Below are positions 1 to 13,346 of a stretch of DNA of 64,000 nucleotides, one piece after another. The notes beneath the pieces are model-generated. The model was not told the DNA's origin, did no database searches, and saw nothing but the letters and a program-made list of their open reading frames with translations. This DNA comes from Apus apus (taxonomy: Eukaryota; Chordata; Aves; Apodiformes; Apodidae): contig NC_067282.1 of assembly GCF_020740795.1 (NCBI RefSeq), forward strand, positions 148,414,858 to 148,478,857, given 5' to 3'. The translations under genes were made by a program, and so were the position numbers. Every line of letters begins with the position of its first letter. Positions within the stretch are counted from its first letter, which is position 1.

Positions 1-2661
1 GCTCATGTGTTTTCCACTTACTTTGTGGAGAAAGGTTTGTAATTAGCTCCAAGGCTACAGGGTATGTTGCTCATTATTGTATTTTCATTTCCTCTGCAGT
101 GATAAATACAGAATGGTGAAAAATGTGAAAACCCATCTTTGATGCTGAATGCTACCTCAACTGCATTGCAAAGGTGGAGAGTTTTGGGTGATTTTGCAAG
201 TCAAAGTAATAAACCACCCATGGTGAGACCCTGTCTTCCTTCTCAACTTCTGTCTCACTTCCCTTCAGAGGTCTAGAGTCAAAAGGATCTAAACTAATTA
301 AACATGAAAAACATCACCTAATGTGTATCTGGGGACAGAATTTCTAATTTGTACTGCTCCAGATTATATCTGTTGTCTTCCTTGCGTATTTCTTTGCAAC
401 TGTATTTGTTCATCTCATCAGTGTCAGGGTTGTGGTGTCAGTGATGAAACAAGCCAAGTGCTACAATTCTTGCAATCCAGCTGAAAGCCATTTAATTGGG
501 CAGGTGGAAGTAGAAATAGAGTTGGGCTGTCCTGAAAATCACTTTTCCCTGTACTCAAAGGGGTCTGGATCTAATACCACAGCTGTTGACTCTGCAAATA
601 CGGAATGCACATCCATGTTTAGATACTGAATCTTGTCCCTAGTAGGAGATGGGGATAGATGCTTTCTCAGTGATATATGAGCTGCTAGTCTGCAGTTATA
701 CAGGCCTGGGCTCAGTGACTCAGGAATTGCCCTCTTGTCCTGCCTCTTACGGACCTGCCCAGTATTATAAAGCATGGTAGTGAGGCAATTGACAGAAGAC
801 TGAACTCAATGTGAAAGTTATTTACAGTAATTCCAGTTTTCACTGGTCCTGAAAGCTGCCATGTGAATCCTACCAAGGAGAGCTTTGAATAAATCTGCTG
901 ACCAAGAGAGAGATTCAGGAGGAAAAAAAAAAAGATTATATTTATCCTTCTTCCGTTGCAAGAATATCCTTCTTTTGCTTATCCAAATCAAGCAGAAGAA
1001 GGTGACCTTTGGGAGCACAGATGCATTAGGTTGGCATCAATCAGGATTCATTACATGCAATTGTACAGAAATTATAATTGTGACACTTGGTTGGTTGTTT
1101 GTCTTCAAAATGCATTGTAAGGATTGCTTTAAAGACAGACACAGTTCTCTTTCCTCAGTTAGAAAATAGTTTTAAGTGTAAATTAGGTTAATTTTTTGTT
1201 TGTTGCTTGGTTAGCAGACTCCAGACCCAGGAGTATTCAGATTCATAGAAAAGTGAGCCCAGCCCCAAAGCTACCTCTCTGCTGCCTGGCTTTTTTTTGT
1301 CCTTTCAGAAACTGTCAAGATTAGAAGCACTGAGATTCATGCTTGTTGAGAACCTGTGTGACAGGGAGAAATTATGAGCTGGTGGTAGAAGTCATTGTCA
1401 TAGTCTTTCCTACTTGATCTGAAAGAACCAGGTACACGGTTATGACTCAAAAAATTTCCTTCTGCTCTCCTTCCCAGTACTGTTGTCCTACTTTGGCTTG
1501 ATTAGCTGCAAACTGGGGTCAACCTGCCTGTCCCTTGTGGTGGTACATCCCTGTGTGAATGGGAGACTGGTTAGGTGTGGCTCTGTGAAGGTGGGTGCAG
1601 GAGTTGGCCTTGTTTTTCTGTGGTGTTTGGTGATAGAGAGTTAACAATTTTAGGGCAGTTTTCACATTGAAGGAAAGTTCTGCCCCATTAATTCTTGCTA
1701 TATTTAAAATTCAGATGAGCCAAAGTGTTTGAAGGTCCAGTCTACTGAGCTGTTCTCTTCTCCCTCTTCCCCTTTAACCTTATAGTCCCCTGCCTTTCCT
1801 AAAACTCATGCTCCAAGCAAGCTGGGATGCAAAGCAGCAGCTCAACTGAAAGGAACAAACTTTGGGCTGAAATTTCCATATGTCTTCCCTGTAACTTGAG
1901 CTGGGGGAGGAGAGGATCTGCTATTCCAGTTACAAGCTTATGCAACATCACAATGAGCTTGCCAGGATCCTTCAGCAAAGAGTATACAGGCAAGATTGAA
2001 TATTTATAGCCTCAGTAAAAGTAAAGGGGAAATAATTTAATTAAAAACACAATGAAGAAGAAATTGGACATATTTCTGCTGTTCCACTCTTTGCTGGTGC
2101 AAGGACCGGCCAGTGTAGTATGAAAGATATCCTCATCCAAGCCTTCTGCTTTTCTTTTGAAATGATCATGAAGTTATTTTTTTCTGCTTTTCTGCCTCCT
2201 AATGCCATTTCTTTAAAAATAGCTGTTTTAAAGACTTAGTTAAATGGTTTTGATATGTAGGCTCTTACTCTGATATTTTATCAGAGGGAAAATGCATTTA
2301 TTTGTTTTCATACACTGATCACATTATGGATATACAAGCAATTGCCTGCTTCCCCCTGTACTGTGACAATTTTTGAGGATAATAGCTAGTGAAATTAGCA
2401 TCTTGTGGTAGAATTAGGAAACATGAAAATAATTACCAGTGCAGTTGCTGTCTCTTTCATGTAGTGTGTGCAGTTTAATGTCTTTAGCTTGTTCAAAACA
2501 GTTTTGCAGACTTAGTTCCCTGCATTGTGCATTTACCTGTATTTATTTGACAAACAAAAAAGTAACCTTATCACCTGCACACAAGAATGAAGTTTTCCCT
2601 TCCCTCCAGGTTGATGGAAGGGAGCTAGTTCAGGATAAAAATAAATGTAATGTAAAATAGA
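1..2661. other. Non-coding stretch, no gene recognised
   Basis: AT-rich sequence with only short open frames (under 100 codons) on both strands. None resembles a protein I know or is flanked by convincing splice sites. No repeat family was recognised. It is probably intergenic DNA upstream of CHST11, although it could be an intron or UTR of a neighbouring gene whose exons cannot be identified by eye. Confidence 0.6.
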
Positions 2662-2735
2662 GATAACCTCCACCATGGCAGGGGGTTGTAACTAAATGAA
2701 CTTTAAGGTCCCTTCCAACCCAAACCATTCTATGA
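2662..2735 (+). mobile_element. CR1 retrotransposon, extreme 3' tail only
   Basis: The last 70 or so bases match the CR1 3' UTR end in sense orientation: an ACTTTAAGGTCCCTTCC block, then AACCCAAACCATTCTATGA. Only one copy of the terminal ATTCTATG-type octamer repeat is kept. The element is severely 5'-truncated, which is usual for CR1 because target-primed reverse transcription often aborts early. It has no coding content. This is one of only two sense-strand CR1 copies seen here. Confidence 0.85.
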
Positions 2736-5565
2736 GTCAACTTTTCCTGATAAGCCTGTCAATATCCAATGTTGTTCTGAGCAGCACTGTGAATGAAAAC
2801 AGACAGGCAAAGGTGCAGGAGTTTCTATACATATATACACACACAGAGGCAAAGCAGACAACCAAGCCTGGAATTAATAAAATTTTATCTCCAATGTGCT
2901 GCAAGAGAAGAAAATATTACTGCTGTGTCAAAGCACCTGGGGGGAGCTGCCATACTCTGAAGATGGTGGGACCACAGAAATAGATAAATTGAAGATTGCT
3001 TTGCTACAGCTTGTAACCTGTTCTGCATATGAATGGAAGACTTGAGTCCCTGCACTAATCATTTTGGCACCATTCCTACATTTAAATATTACTTTGTCAA
3101 GCCTTTCAGCTTTCTAAAATACAGCGATTGCTGGTCTCAAAATGCCACAGGAATACAAGGGGAGAAAAGCCTCTTTCAACCAGTTATTGTGTCAGGATTT
3201 GGAGGCTGTACTGGCAAAAGCACTGATAAATACTTGCTCTTTCAGAAGTTGGCTGGCTGGTTATGGACTTGCCCTGCTCCTCCATGGTGGTCTTTGGCCT
3301 TTGTGGTTACGACCTGGCCTGGCTGCCTCAGTGTTGTGGGGATCCAGCCGTCCAGCGCTGCGGTGGATGCTTCACCAGCTCTGAAAACCATCACGCCTCC
3401 TGTGAGCGACTCAAACCAACCATCCAATATGCAAGCCAGCTCTTTCACAAAACTGAAGGTACAAACATTATCAATACTGTTACCCATAGTAAATTTACAA
3501 TATTTGCTCTGTGGGTCCTCTCCTATACAGTTGGTCCTTGGACTATATACAGTTCACCAGAAATACTTCTGATGTGCCAAATCTGGCCTATTTGAGTGAT
3601 ATTCTGCCCCATAAATAAATGTTCTGTAGCAACTCTTGTAAGATTTACAGTATTTTCCTACAGAAGGCTAGGAGACCTAGCATATTTGTAGTAAAGGCTG
3701 TAATATTTTCTTTCTTCAAAAGTATTTAAGTTGTTTGCTTAATGGATGAGAGCTAGTAGATGCATCCGCCTACTCTTCTGTTAAGCCTGAGTTAACAGAG
3801 TATTGATAAAAGGTACTCATTGACTTCCCTCTGGAAAACATGTTCTGTGCAAATTCTACATCCATCCTTGCTTTATCAAGGAACACATTCAAATTGCTTT
3901 AGGGTACTGGAAGATAATCTGGCTGTATCTCACTATGCAGATATTGAAGTGGAAAGGTAAACTCAGTAGTGATTGTTGTGGTTTGTAGCAAAAAGCAACT
4001 ACACATTTAAGGGTTCACACCAAGACTCTCCCATCCTAAGTCCCCAGAAATGCTTTCTTCAACACAGTTGCAAGTGGCCAAATCCAACTATCACTGGGGT
4101 TGTGACTGTGGAATAATGGGAGGTGACTAGAAAATGTTAATGTTGTTGAAGTCCAGAGTTTTGTGATGTGAATTCCAAGCCTGGGTAGGAGTTGGGTGAA
4201 ATAAATGCTGTTAAGCATTAACCTAAGAATGGAATATCTCAGAGGGTCATTCAGCTGTTATCAGAGAACCAACACCAGAACAGTTTTTAAAGCAACTGGA
4301 CTGCATTTATTTAGGAGACTATTTAGTGTTGTAATGTTCACAATGTACCTTTTCCAGTTCTATTTTTTAAAAAGACCTCAGCTACACTTATAGTAATGGC
4401 AGTATAACTTGTGTGATATGAAACTTGATTTTTATCTGTTTCTTTTGTTGTTTGGTGTTGTTTTTTTTTTCAACTTGCCTAGTTTCATTAGTCAAAAATA
4501 AAACACAAACGTGGTTATTAGTATACAAGGTTCTTTGCATACATGTAACTTATTTCTTCACATACAGTCAAAATAAGGTATGTGAGGACAAGCCAGCCAA
4601 AAGCTGAATCAAAGGGTATAGTTACAAAGACACTGTGGATTATTGATAATGAAGGTATCTGGGGTCCTTTCAGCCCCAGCATTTTTACCTGGTCAGATTC
4701 ATTGGGTCAAAGACTTGTACTTCAGATGAGAATTAATCTTCCCCTGCTTCGAACATCTAAAAATGTGCTTCTGATCTAGGTTAGGCACCAGGCTCCCTTC
4801 TACAGTTGATGTAGAGAGAGAAAGGATGAGAGGCTCCTACAAAGGACCGTTCTTCCCACTTAGACAGACGTCTTAAAACAGACTGTTGGATGAGGTGACT
4901 CTGCTTGTTCTGCTGATGCAGCTACAGGCAGCCTCTTGGAATCTACCCCAGATATAGGCTAAGTTTGATAAAAAGCTCAAATATAGCATTAAGCAATCTC
5001 TGGACTGTCTTTCTCAGGCACAAACAATGTCACAGGCTCTTGAGGCAGGATGACACTTGTGCAGATCTTGTACAAAGTCCCTCTTGCCTGGTACTGGGGC
5101 ATCAAATGCTTCCAGCACCACTTTAGAGGGAGCTGGCCCCATCAGCAAGGGTCAGTAGCATATCCATGTCTGCATATTTAGCCTTATTCAGGATGCTCAG
5201 AAGTGACAGTGAGGAAACTCACAGAGCTGTTCCCTGGTGTGGGAGCTGGGGAACTAGCTTGTGTCTTTTGCTTTCTTTTAATTTTATTCTCGTCTTCCCA
5301 CCCTATACACCTGACTGGTTCTGAATACAGCCCATCCCTTGAGGAATGTAACATTCATTTTTAGTAGGGAAATGGTCTTGCAATCATAAAAATTGATGGC
5401 TGTCTGAAGCAGCAGTTAATCTTGCTTGAGAACTGCATCATTAACCTACAGCACAACATACACATTATGGACACATTTATAAATGGGAGAGAGTGTAGAT
5501 TTCAGTTGCTAATTTCCTCCTTGTGGAGACTCATAAAAATCACAGGGAAAGCACTGCCTTAACAC
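2736..5565. other. Non-coding stretch with one long unexplained open frame
   Basis: No recognised gene. The stretch contains a 179-codon open frame (3033-3572, + strand) over a locally GC-richer segment (about 3240-3430) that is also open on the - strand (3242-3487). I could not match either frame to a family. An AATAAA-type signal (CATAAATAAATG) lies near 3611, but no polyA tract follows it. The rest is AT-rich and featureless. Confidence 0.5.
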
Positions 5566-6685
5566 AGAATCATAGAATGGTTTGGGTTGGAAAGGACGTT
5601 TAATATCACCTATTTGCAACCCCCCTGCCACCAACAGGGACACCTCCCACTAGACAAGGTTGCACAAAGCCCCATCCAGTCTGGCCTTGAACATTTCCAG
5701 GCCTAGGGCTTCCACAACCTTTCTGGGCAACCTATTCCAGTGTCTCACCACCCTTACAGTGAAGAATTTCTTCCTAATGTCTAACCTAAATCTACCCTCT
5801 TCCAGCTTAAAACCATTACCCTTTGTCCTCTCACTACAAGCCCTGGTAAAAAGCCCCTCCCCAGCTTTCCTGTAGCCCCTTCAGGTACTGGAAGGCCACT
5901 ATAAGGTCTCCTTGAAGCCTTCTCTTCTCCAGACTGAACAATCCAAACTCTCTCAGCTTATCTTTATAGGAGAAGTGCTCCAGCCCTTGGATCATCTTCA
6001 TGGCCCTCCTCTGCACACGCTCCAAGGGCTCTATGTCCTTCCTTTGTTGAGGGCTCCAGAACTGGACACAATACTCCAGGTGGGGGTCTCATAAGAGTGG
6101 AGTAGAGGGGCAGAATTGCCTCTCTCGACCTGCTGGCCACGCTTCTTTTGATGTATCCCAGGACACAGTTGGCTTTCTGGGCTGCAAGTGCACATTGCCA
6201 ACTCATGTTGAGCTTCTCCTTGACCAGCACTCCCAGGTCCTTCTCGAGGCTGTTCTCAATCCAATCTCTGCCCAACCTGTATGTGAGCCTGAGGTTGCAC
6301 TGACCCAAGTGCAGGACCTTGCTCTTAGCCTTGTTGAACTTCATGAGGCTGGCATGGGTGCACTTCTCAAGCCTGTCAAGGTCCCTCTGGAGGGCCTCCT
6401 TTCCCTCCAGTATGTCAACCACACCACACAGCTTGGTGTTGCCAGCAAACTTGCTGAGGATATACTCAATGCTACTGTCCATGTTGCTGACAAAGATGTT
6501 AAACAGCACTGGTCCCAGTGCTGACCCTGAGGAATGCCACTCATCACTGGTCTCCATCTGGACACCAAGCTGTTGATCACTACTCTGAGTGCAACTATCC
6601 AGCCAATTCCTTATCCGCTGAGTGGTCCATCCATCGAATCCGTGTCCTTTCAATTTTGAGACCAGGATGTCCTGCAAGACCTTCT
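5566..6685 (-). mobile_element. CR1 retrotransposon, 5'-truncated, defective reverse transcriptase
   Basis: The element is antisense. Its 3' terminus appears on the + strand as AGAATCATAGAATGG at 5566, followed by the CR1 3' UTR and the C-terminal part of the reverse transcriptase (RT), open on the - strand from 6677 to 5964 (237 codons). Recognisable RT segments include the palm (SKFA..TKL, VDILEGKEALQRDLDRLEK, KSKVLHLG) and the thumb-side ALAAQKANCVLGYIKRS. The catalytic motif, FADD in active CR1, reads FAGN here, so both catalytic aspartates are lost. A frameshift also splits motif B near 6520: GIPQG is in one frame and ALGPVLFN in another. The copy is about 1.1 kb against a full length of about 4.5 kb and cannot move autonomously. 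Confidence 0.95.
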
Positions 6686-9104
6686 GTAGCTCCTTTCAGA
6701 GGAAGGATGGTTCTCTGTGGCTATGTCAGTGGACTAGGACAGAAGAGATTAACTTTTTGCTCTTTCTTAGGCAGGTGGGTGACTTTGGGATCTCTGTAGT
6801 GATGCCAGGCATCATGTGGACATCTATCACCCTGTGCAGCAGTCCAGAGCTGGGTGAAACAATCTGTTAGGCTCAGTGGTGTGAATAGCTGGGATCCCAG
6901 GCATGAACTGCCCAGCCTGTCAAGCTTTGGTCACTGGATGCCCCAGCTGGATCTGACACCCTGGAAAATATTGTTTCTCTTTGTCACAAGTTTCTGAAAT
7001 GCTATTTTGTCCCAGATTTGCAACCAGAACATGGTATTTCCCATCTGACTTTCTCAGACTTCACAGAAGGCATTTGAAAACTCGACCATCTCAGTCAAAT
7101 AACTTGTATTGTGAATCATACCCATGATGTGACCTGGAACAAACAGAAGGTGTGCTCTGAGCCTCACATCACTCTGCATGGGAACAGAAGGTGGGAGACA
7201 TCCAACACAACATTGGGAATGTTCTCCCTGCGTGGCATTTACTGTAAACAGTGGTTTAATATCTTCACCCACAGAAGTAAGCCCACACATGAATGTCCAG
7301 AAGCACCAGGTGCTCTGTGCAAGTCAACAAGAGCTGGTCCATGTGGATTTCCTAGCTCAGGGCAGACTTGTTTCCCCATGAACTGTCTTGGTGCTGTTTC
7401 TCCACCTGTGAAGAGGAATTTAGACAAAATTGCCCTAGCCAATGATCAAGACTTGCTATTTCTTATGAACTGGTAAAGTATTATACAAGTAATTTTGGGT
7501 TTGTTTGGGTTTTTTTTGAGTGATAGATAAACAAGATTTTTTTTTATATTTTTCAATTGGAAGAGATAAATACCTTAAAAAAAACCCATAATACAGTTTC
7601 ACAGCATTGCATTTCTCAGGAGTGGTCAACCCATTTCAGTCCTGCAGTTTTAGAAATGCACCTAAATTTGTCCACCTATGAAATCTGTCCAAGACGACCC
7701 TGTATTTCTTTCCCTTTCATATAAATACGAACTGCAGGTATCTTTGAAAGGAACTAGAAGGTCACAGCTAGCAACCTGGCTCTTCATTGCTTCTAAATAC
7801 AATGGACTTAGGGTTGCTAGAGAGGAGGTTAAAGGAATATATGGAAAAGCTTCTGATCAGTGGCAAAAGAGAGAAGGACTCCCAGTTTTAATGCAGATGA
7901 GTATCTTAAACAATACACTTCTTCTGCCTGTTTTTCAAAGATAGTGACATTAGCTGGAACTGCAAAAAGTGAAAAGCAGTAGCTGAGACCTTCCTGTCAG
8001 CAAACATTTTGTTGAGCTATGTGCATGTGTCACCTCAGAGGTGCTTGCTAATAAGATGCAATCTGTTTGCTGTTCTCAAAGTTTAAAAATGATGGCAATA
8101 GTCCTCTGGTTATGCTGGGGCCTTATATAGTTCTAAAACACACAGGTGAGTGGATTGAAAAAACGATTTCCAGGAACTACTCAGAGTCTGTAATTGAAAG
8201 GCATTTCTCAAGCATACTCCTAGAATTTCTGTTCCCCCATGTACATTCACTGTGGAAATTAATTTGGTACAGAAAAGTTATTCTTGGCAAAACAGAGATC
8301 TGTCTTTGGGAAGTTTCATAGTGCAACCAGTCACTAAAACCAGACTTTGCTGTCCCAGCAGCATACCTGTAAACAACTGGGAGTGAATAGAGAGCTCAGA
8401 AATATCCCTCTTCCTAGTTTTTATTTTTTGTTTAGAAAACAAACAAACTGGAAAGATTTCTTTGCTCAGGGAAGGAAAGGACTGAAAGTGCTAGTGAGAG
8501 CTGAGCTTAGCTCTGATAGGAAACACATTAATTACATTCAGTTCTACTGATGTCCTGTGTACCTGATGTACAGAAGCCTGCTATTTAGTTGGACCACTCC
8601 TAAGCTGAAGGGTAAAAGTATTTTCTTTGTAGCCCCAGCTTGTCCTCTTTAACTGCTGGCATATGTGTCTTAAGGGACTTAAATATTAAAGAAAGAATCC
8701 TACCAGGCTGTGCCTGTCTGCAAACAGAAGGGAGGACATTTTGGGCCACAGATCCACCCAAGCATCCTCACAAGCTCTGAGTGTTGTGTTCAGGGTTTTG
8801 CTGGAACTGTGCATGAAAGCTGAGCTGTGAACTTGAAGCATCTGCTTTGCTCTGCATTTGTTCCTGGTGCAGGGCACCGTGTGTGCTCAGGGGGTGTGGG
8901 AGGCAGGTTACTTCTCTCCTCATGTAGTTCAAGCACAACCATGTCAGAAGGAAATGTTCTGTGCACTGTAACTCACTGTCTTCCTTGCTGCACATGGAAG
9001 TGCCTGTTCCCAGTCTGTGCTTATTGGGAATATTCTGGAGTCCTGCTGCGTGGCTGAAGGTTATGGGTACTACAATTATACAAACTGGAGTGGGTGACCA
9101 AGGC
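6686..9104. other. Non-coding stretch, nothing recognised
   Basis: No gene, RNA or repeat was recognised. A 121-codon + strand frame (7111-7476) and its - strand shadows have no recognisable domain, no splice-like borders and AT-rich composition like the flanks, so I treat them as chance. Confidence 0.55.
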
Positions 9105-9265
9105 TCTTCTTTCAGCCTGGCTGCTGACCTGCTGGGTGACTGTGGAGAGTCATCTCATCCTGCCCCCATACCTTGCCTTGTCTTGGTCTGTCTTGTCTGT
9201 TTAGCTTTTAAGCACTGCAAGGAATGATAAATATTTTTAATAAAGTCATTATGAAAAAAAAAAGA
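9105..9265 (+). repeat. Possible ancient MIR/SINE-like relic with 3' A-run
   Basis: A segment containing CTGCTGGGTGACTGTGG, followed by a pyrimidine-rich tract, TTAAGCACTGCAAGG and AATAAA, ends in a run of ten A at about 9254-9263. The order resembles a diverged MIR-type core (the gtgtgaccttggg region) with a 3' tail. The AATAAA plus A-run could equally mark the end of an old retrocopy. Similarity is weak by eye and no target-site duplication is evident. Confidence 0.3.
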
Positions 9266-12200
9266 AAAATAACTTTCACATAGTTAGTAATGGAGATCAT
9301 GGGGGATTTCCCCTCAGGAGCAAACTTATTACAGCTGTATATGCACATCAGAAATGGACTTGGCCTGTTGCAGGTGAAAGTGTCAAAGTTCTGCTGGAAA
9401 GAGATGAAAAGTGTCACCTGAACAGAAGAAAAATCCCTGAGGAGTTTGCATGCTGTGGGTTTTCTCTCATTCATCTCTGTTTTCCAAGAAGCTGAGGACA
9501 TCTGAGCATGGGGTTAACTTCTGCTTTTAACAGGCTTCTCACTCTGCATCTGTGTAAGTCATCAGCAATTGGCACCCCAAGAAAATTTAGAGGTACTAAT
9601 CATGTGAATATGTTCTGTGGACCAGGGGTTTACCATAGTGCCAGCACAGCTTGTCATCTCCATAGGGATGGGTCAAGGGCTTTTGGGCTCTCTGTTCCCC
9701 ACTGCACCCATTGTCCAGATCCTAAATATGACAAATATGACATGTGAGACAGATCCTGTTCTCTTTCAGCAGCAATACAAGCTCCACAATCCAATCTGGA
9801 TAGAACTGCTGCCTTGGTCAGATCTATGGTAACTAACAAGTCAGTGGGTCCTGACTGTCCAGCTTGGTGGTTCTCTCCAGAGAGTGAATAAATTTGCTGT
9901 TGGCAATGAGGTCTTCTGTATTGCAGGCAAATGTCTGCTAGAAACCAAACTGAAACCAAGCCAAAAATAATTACTGAGGGTTTAAGAAAGTATGTAAGGA
10001 TTTTGCCCTACAAACCTTAACAAGAAAGAGAAAACTCCTTTTCTTAGCTCTAGATGGAAGCTTGTTTTTCTTGTTACAAATTAAATAAAAATGACAGAAG
10101 AAAGTATAGTGAGTTATTAGAGGTGGTAGCTCAGTCTGACCTTTTCCACTCCAAAATCTAATCCCAAAGAATTCCTGGAAATCTAATTTTGCCTTTGAGG
10201 CTGATTAATGATTTGATCATGCAAGTGTTGGCCAGCCAAACAGTTTACCTTTCCTTCATGGCTGCTGTTTCAGTTAACAATGTAGCCTCAGAGAATAATT
10301 AGTTTACAGTTTAAACTGAGAAGCTGTAGAGAATTTCACACATTATAACTGGATTCACTCCCACACCTTAAACAAGTAAAAACAGATGCCTCTACAAACA
10401 CAAAGAAACACAGCTTTTTTTGGGGGGCTGGGGTCTTTTAAACAGCTACTCTGATTGGTGGTGATAGGTTAGAAATTTTTATGTGGCAGGTATTTTACAC
10501 AGCATCCCTTGTATGTTTGAGACCTACAACTGCTCAAAATGTCTTGGTGACATGATGGCAAAGCCAAGTAGCTCCAAATGCTGAAGTGAGAAGGCACTTC
10601 AGGCACAGCTCGTTGGCAGGAGACCACTGCTATGGCTCTAACACAGGGTGAAATAAAGCAGAGTGTGAAGCTCAGAGCCAGGGTAACACAACGATGCTGG
10701 CAGCAGGAGCTCCAACTTGCTGGCTTTCTCCCTGTGTGAAGGCTTCAGACCACACAGCAGTCCTTGCACCAGTCCTGAAGAGTCCCCTGCATGGGACCTG
10801 TGCTGTGCAGGTGAGATGTGCTGCTGTGCTGGCACTCAGTTTATACTGCAAACGCACAGTGTTGTGAAAATTGTATCATCTCTTCCTTAAAGTGGATAAT
10901 ACTGGGTAAAAAGGCTTTTTGTTTGTTTGTTTTTAAATTATTATTTGACTTGGCATTATGGTTTTCTGCAGTGCCAATGGAAAAGTGCAGGGGATAGGTA
11001 TGGCATGCATTTGACATCCATACAGTTTTTGTGTCCAGAAATTCTGCCAAGTGGTATTTGAAAATTCTGAATATTTGTTTGGAGTTTTCAGATGACCAGC
11101 AGCCTTCCTGGATACAAGACCATGCACCACTACTAGTATGTGCACTTATTTCTGTCCCAAGGATTGTGCTTAGGCATCTGGAAATACTTATCCTTGAAAG
11201 GACAGTGAGGCACCAGGATAGATTATCCAGGAAGACTGTATTATCTTCAGTGTTGGAAAAGGTCTTTAAGAAACAGCTAGGAAACTGTCTGTCAAGCATG
11301 GCATATGCATAGCTCATCCCTGCAAGGATCAGGTTCTTTCCAGCTCTGCATTCATTAACTCCATGTACAAAAAACTCCTAGAGAAATGTGGGGATGCCCA
11401 CCATAGCATGGACATTTGCCTTGCTGCCTCCCTGCAAATAAAATCTTCTCTGACAAGAAATGGCAATCCTGGAAAAACTTCCTACTCTTCAGAATAACCC
11501 TATTTGTGACTTGTCACACATCCCTCTCAATGACATTTCTCTGTTTCTGCTGAGATAAGGGCCCATCTGTAATTCTCAGTTAAAGAAGTGTACATTATAA
11601 ATTCTACCTTCCCCCCCTGCTAAAAGTTAAAGTTAGGATCAGCAAACTGGTTAAGAAAGGCATTTTGTTAAAAATGTGCTTCTCTGTATGACAACGTGGT
11701 TTGGAGAATATTCTATTTATGAAGAGCTCTTTCTCTCAAAGGTGACTATCTGCCAGGGAGACTAAAATACTCTGGAATGGGCTTCTCCCTCACCCCTTTC
11801 CATACCCCGAAGCCATTACACATCAGTTCTCAGTGTTGTCCATTTCCTCATGCTGTTCTGCTCTGGTTGTGGCTTAAGGGCAAAGCTTGCTCATCTGCTC
11901 TGAGCTGAAGTTGGCTGTAATAAAGCATACAGCCTCAGCACAGACTTGAGACATTCCTTATCTTATGCATCTCTTCCTGATCTCTGCAGTGATCCCCTGT
12001 GAAAAATGCAAAAAAAAAAAAAGAAAACAAACAAAAAAAAGAAAACATTTTCAAAGGATTTTTAATGTCTGGGGCAAGAAATAAAGTATTACCAGCCAAC
12101 TACCTCAATCCCACCCCCTGTCCAGCCCCCCCAAAAGGCCACAGAGGTGATTTAAATTAGCTATACAAGAGAACATTTACTCTGAAGCTACAGAGAATAG

Positions 12201-12303
12201 TTGCTAATTACTTTTCAAGCTGTACACGCTGTAGGAAGCCCCTTACTTCTAAAGTGATGTCACAGGACCCCTTGAGAGGTTTGGTAAGTGCCTCTGTGCT
12301 GAT
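9266..12303. other. Non-coding stretch with simple A-rich tract
   Basis: AT-rich sequence with no recognised gene. An A-rich low-complexity tract lies at about 12007-12046. The 158-codon - strand frame at 10841-11317 has no identifiable domain and overlaps other open frames in the same DNA, as expected by chance. No repeat family was recognised apart from the tract. Confidence 0.55.
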
Positions 12304-12366
12304 CATGGAATTGTCAGAGTTGAAAGAGGCCTCTAGGGATCATCTAGTCCAACTCTCCTTCAGTGA
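12304..12366 (-). mobile_element. CR1 fragment (CATGGAATTGTCAGAGTT-type 3' end)
   Basis: CATGGAATTGTCAGAGTTG followed by GGATCATCTAGTCCAACTC is the antisense 3' end of a CR1 subfamily. The same terminus is seen at 45072, and it differs from the AATCATAGAATGG terminus at 5566 and 42510. Only about 60 bp are recognisable, so the insertion was strongly 5'-truncated or is heavily decayed. Confidence 0.75.
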
Positions 12367-12879
12367 AGAGCAGCTGAAATGTAGTGGTGGTGGTACTAAC
12401 CAGGTCAAGGCTTGGATTTAAGGTTCAGGTGAGCACAAGATCATCAGTGCTGCGCCAGCTCTGAGATGCTCTGATGTGACAGCAAGGACCATCTGAGTGT
12501 ATTTATCAGAGTAAAAGACAAAAAGAAGAGACAGGCTAAAGGAAGCTTCTACTGTGGAGTTTTTCTTATGCAGACATGGTCACCTTCAGCACAGGGTTGT
12601 TATAGCTCCACTTTAGCAGCTTCAGCCTTTGTCCAAGTGGAAAAAAATCCCCCTCAGATCTTCCCCACCATAAAATACCACATAGGTAAAACAAGCAGAC
12701 CAAAATACTGTATACCTGAAATAAGCTTCAGGTTGTGGATAATTATTTTGGGAAAGAGGGAGGTCAAAGCAGCTGACTTTTTTTTTTTTCTCCTCTCTTT
12801 TTAATTCTTTCATTCTTTTTGCCCAGCAGCTCAGATTTCAGGACAAAACTTCAAATGAATTGCACCAAATTACTTGCTC

Positions 12880-13335
12880 TTCTCTCCGCTTCTTGGTGGG
12901 ACCAACATGAGTTTATTGCAGAATAAAGTGGTGGTCGCACCCAACTGCTGTCCTCCCATCACAGGCAGTTGATGAATGCTCAGCAGCGGAGGGTGCCCCG
13001 CACTTTCTTGCTGGAAGTTTTCCTGCCATAGCTGTGCGGTGTCCCTACACAAAGGCAACCTTGTCACGTAAGTTACCCTGTAAGACTTGTCGTGGTCGTC
13101 TCTGCTCGGACCTCACAGACCTGACCTCTGTCACCTCCTGCCACAGCCGGAGGACGGGGCAAGTGATACAACTCAAAGCCCAGCTGGCAGTTTTGGGGTG
13201 ACTCCCAGGAGCCAGACGGGCACGAGGGTGGCAGCGGGTCTGTTTCATAAGCAGGGTCTGATGCCGGTGATGGGAGTATGTGGCAGCAGTTGGCTCTGAG
13301 AGGGACCACAGCACCCCCAGGACCTCCCTCCCTCA
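12880..13335 (-). mobile_element. Possible LTR-like segment, antisense
   Basis: On the - strand the segment is GC- and CpG-richer than its surroundings. It contains GCAATAAACTCATG (polyA signal) followed by TTGGTCCCACC, an arrangement like the R/U5 part of an LTR, with a GC-rich U3-like part toward 13335. No terminal TG...CA pair, primer-binding site or internal retroviral coding sequence was found. It could instead be the edge of the adjacent CpG-rich block. The call rests on layout only. Confidence 0.25.
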
Positions 13336-13346
13336 ATAGACTCGTG

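Noticed and set aside
3142..3595. Resemblance of the 3.0-3.6 kb frame to a FUNDC-type membrane protein
   Set aside because: Only a few scattered residues (FQK, GG.TG) align and the frame diverges at once. Not supportable by eye.
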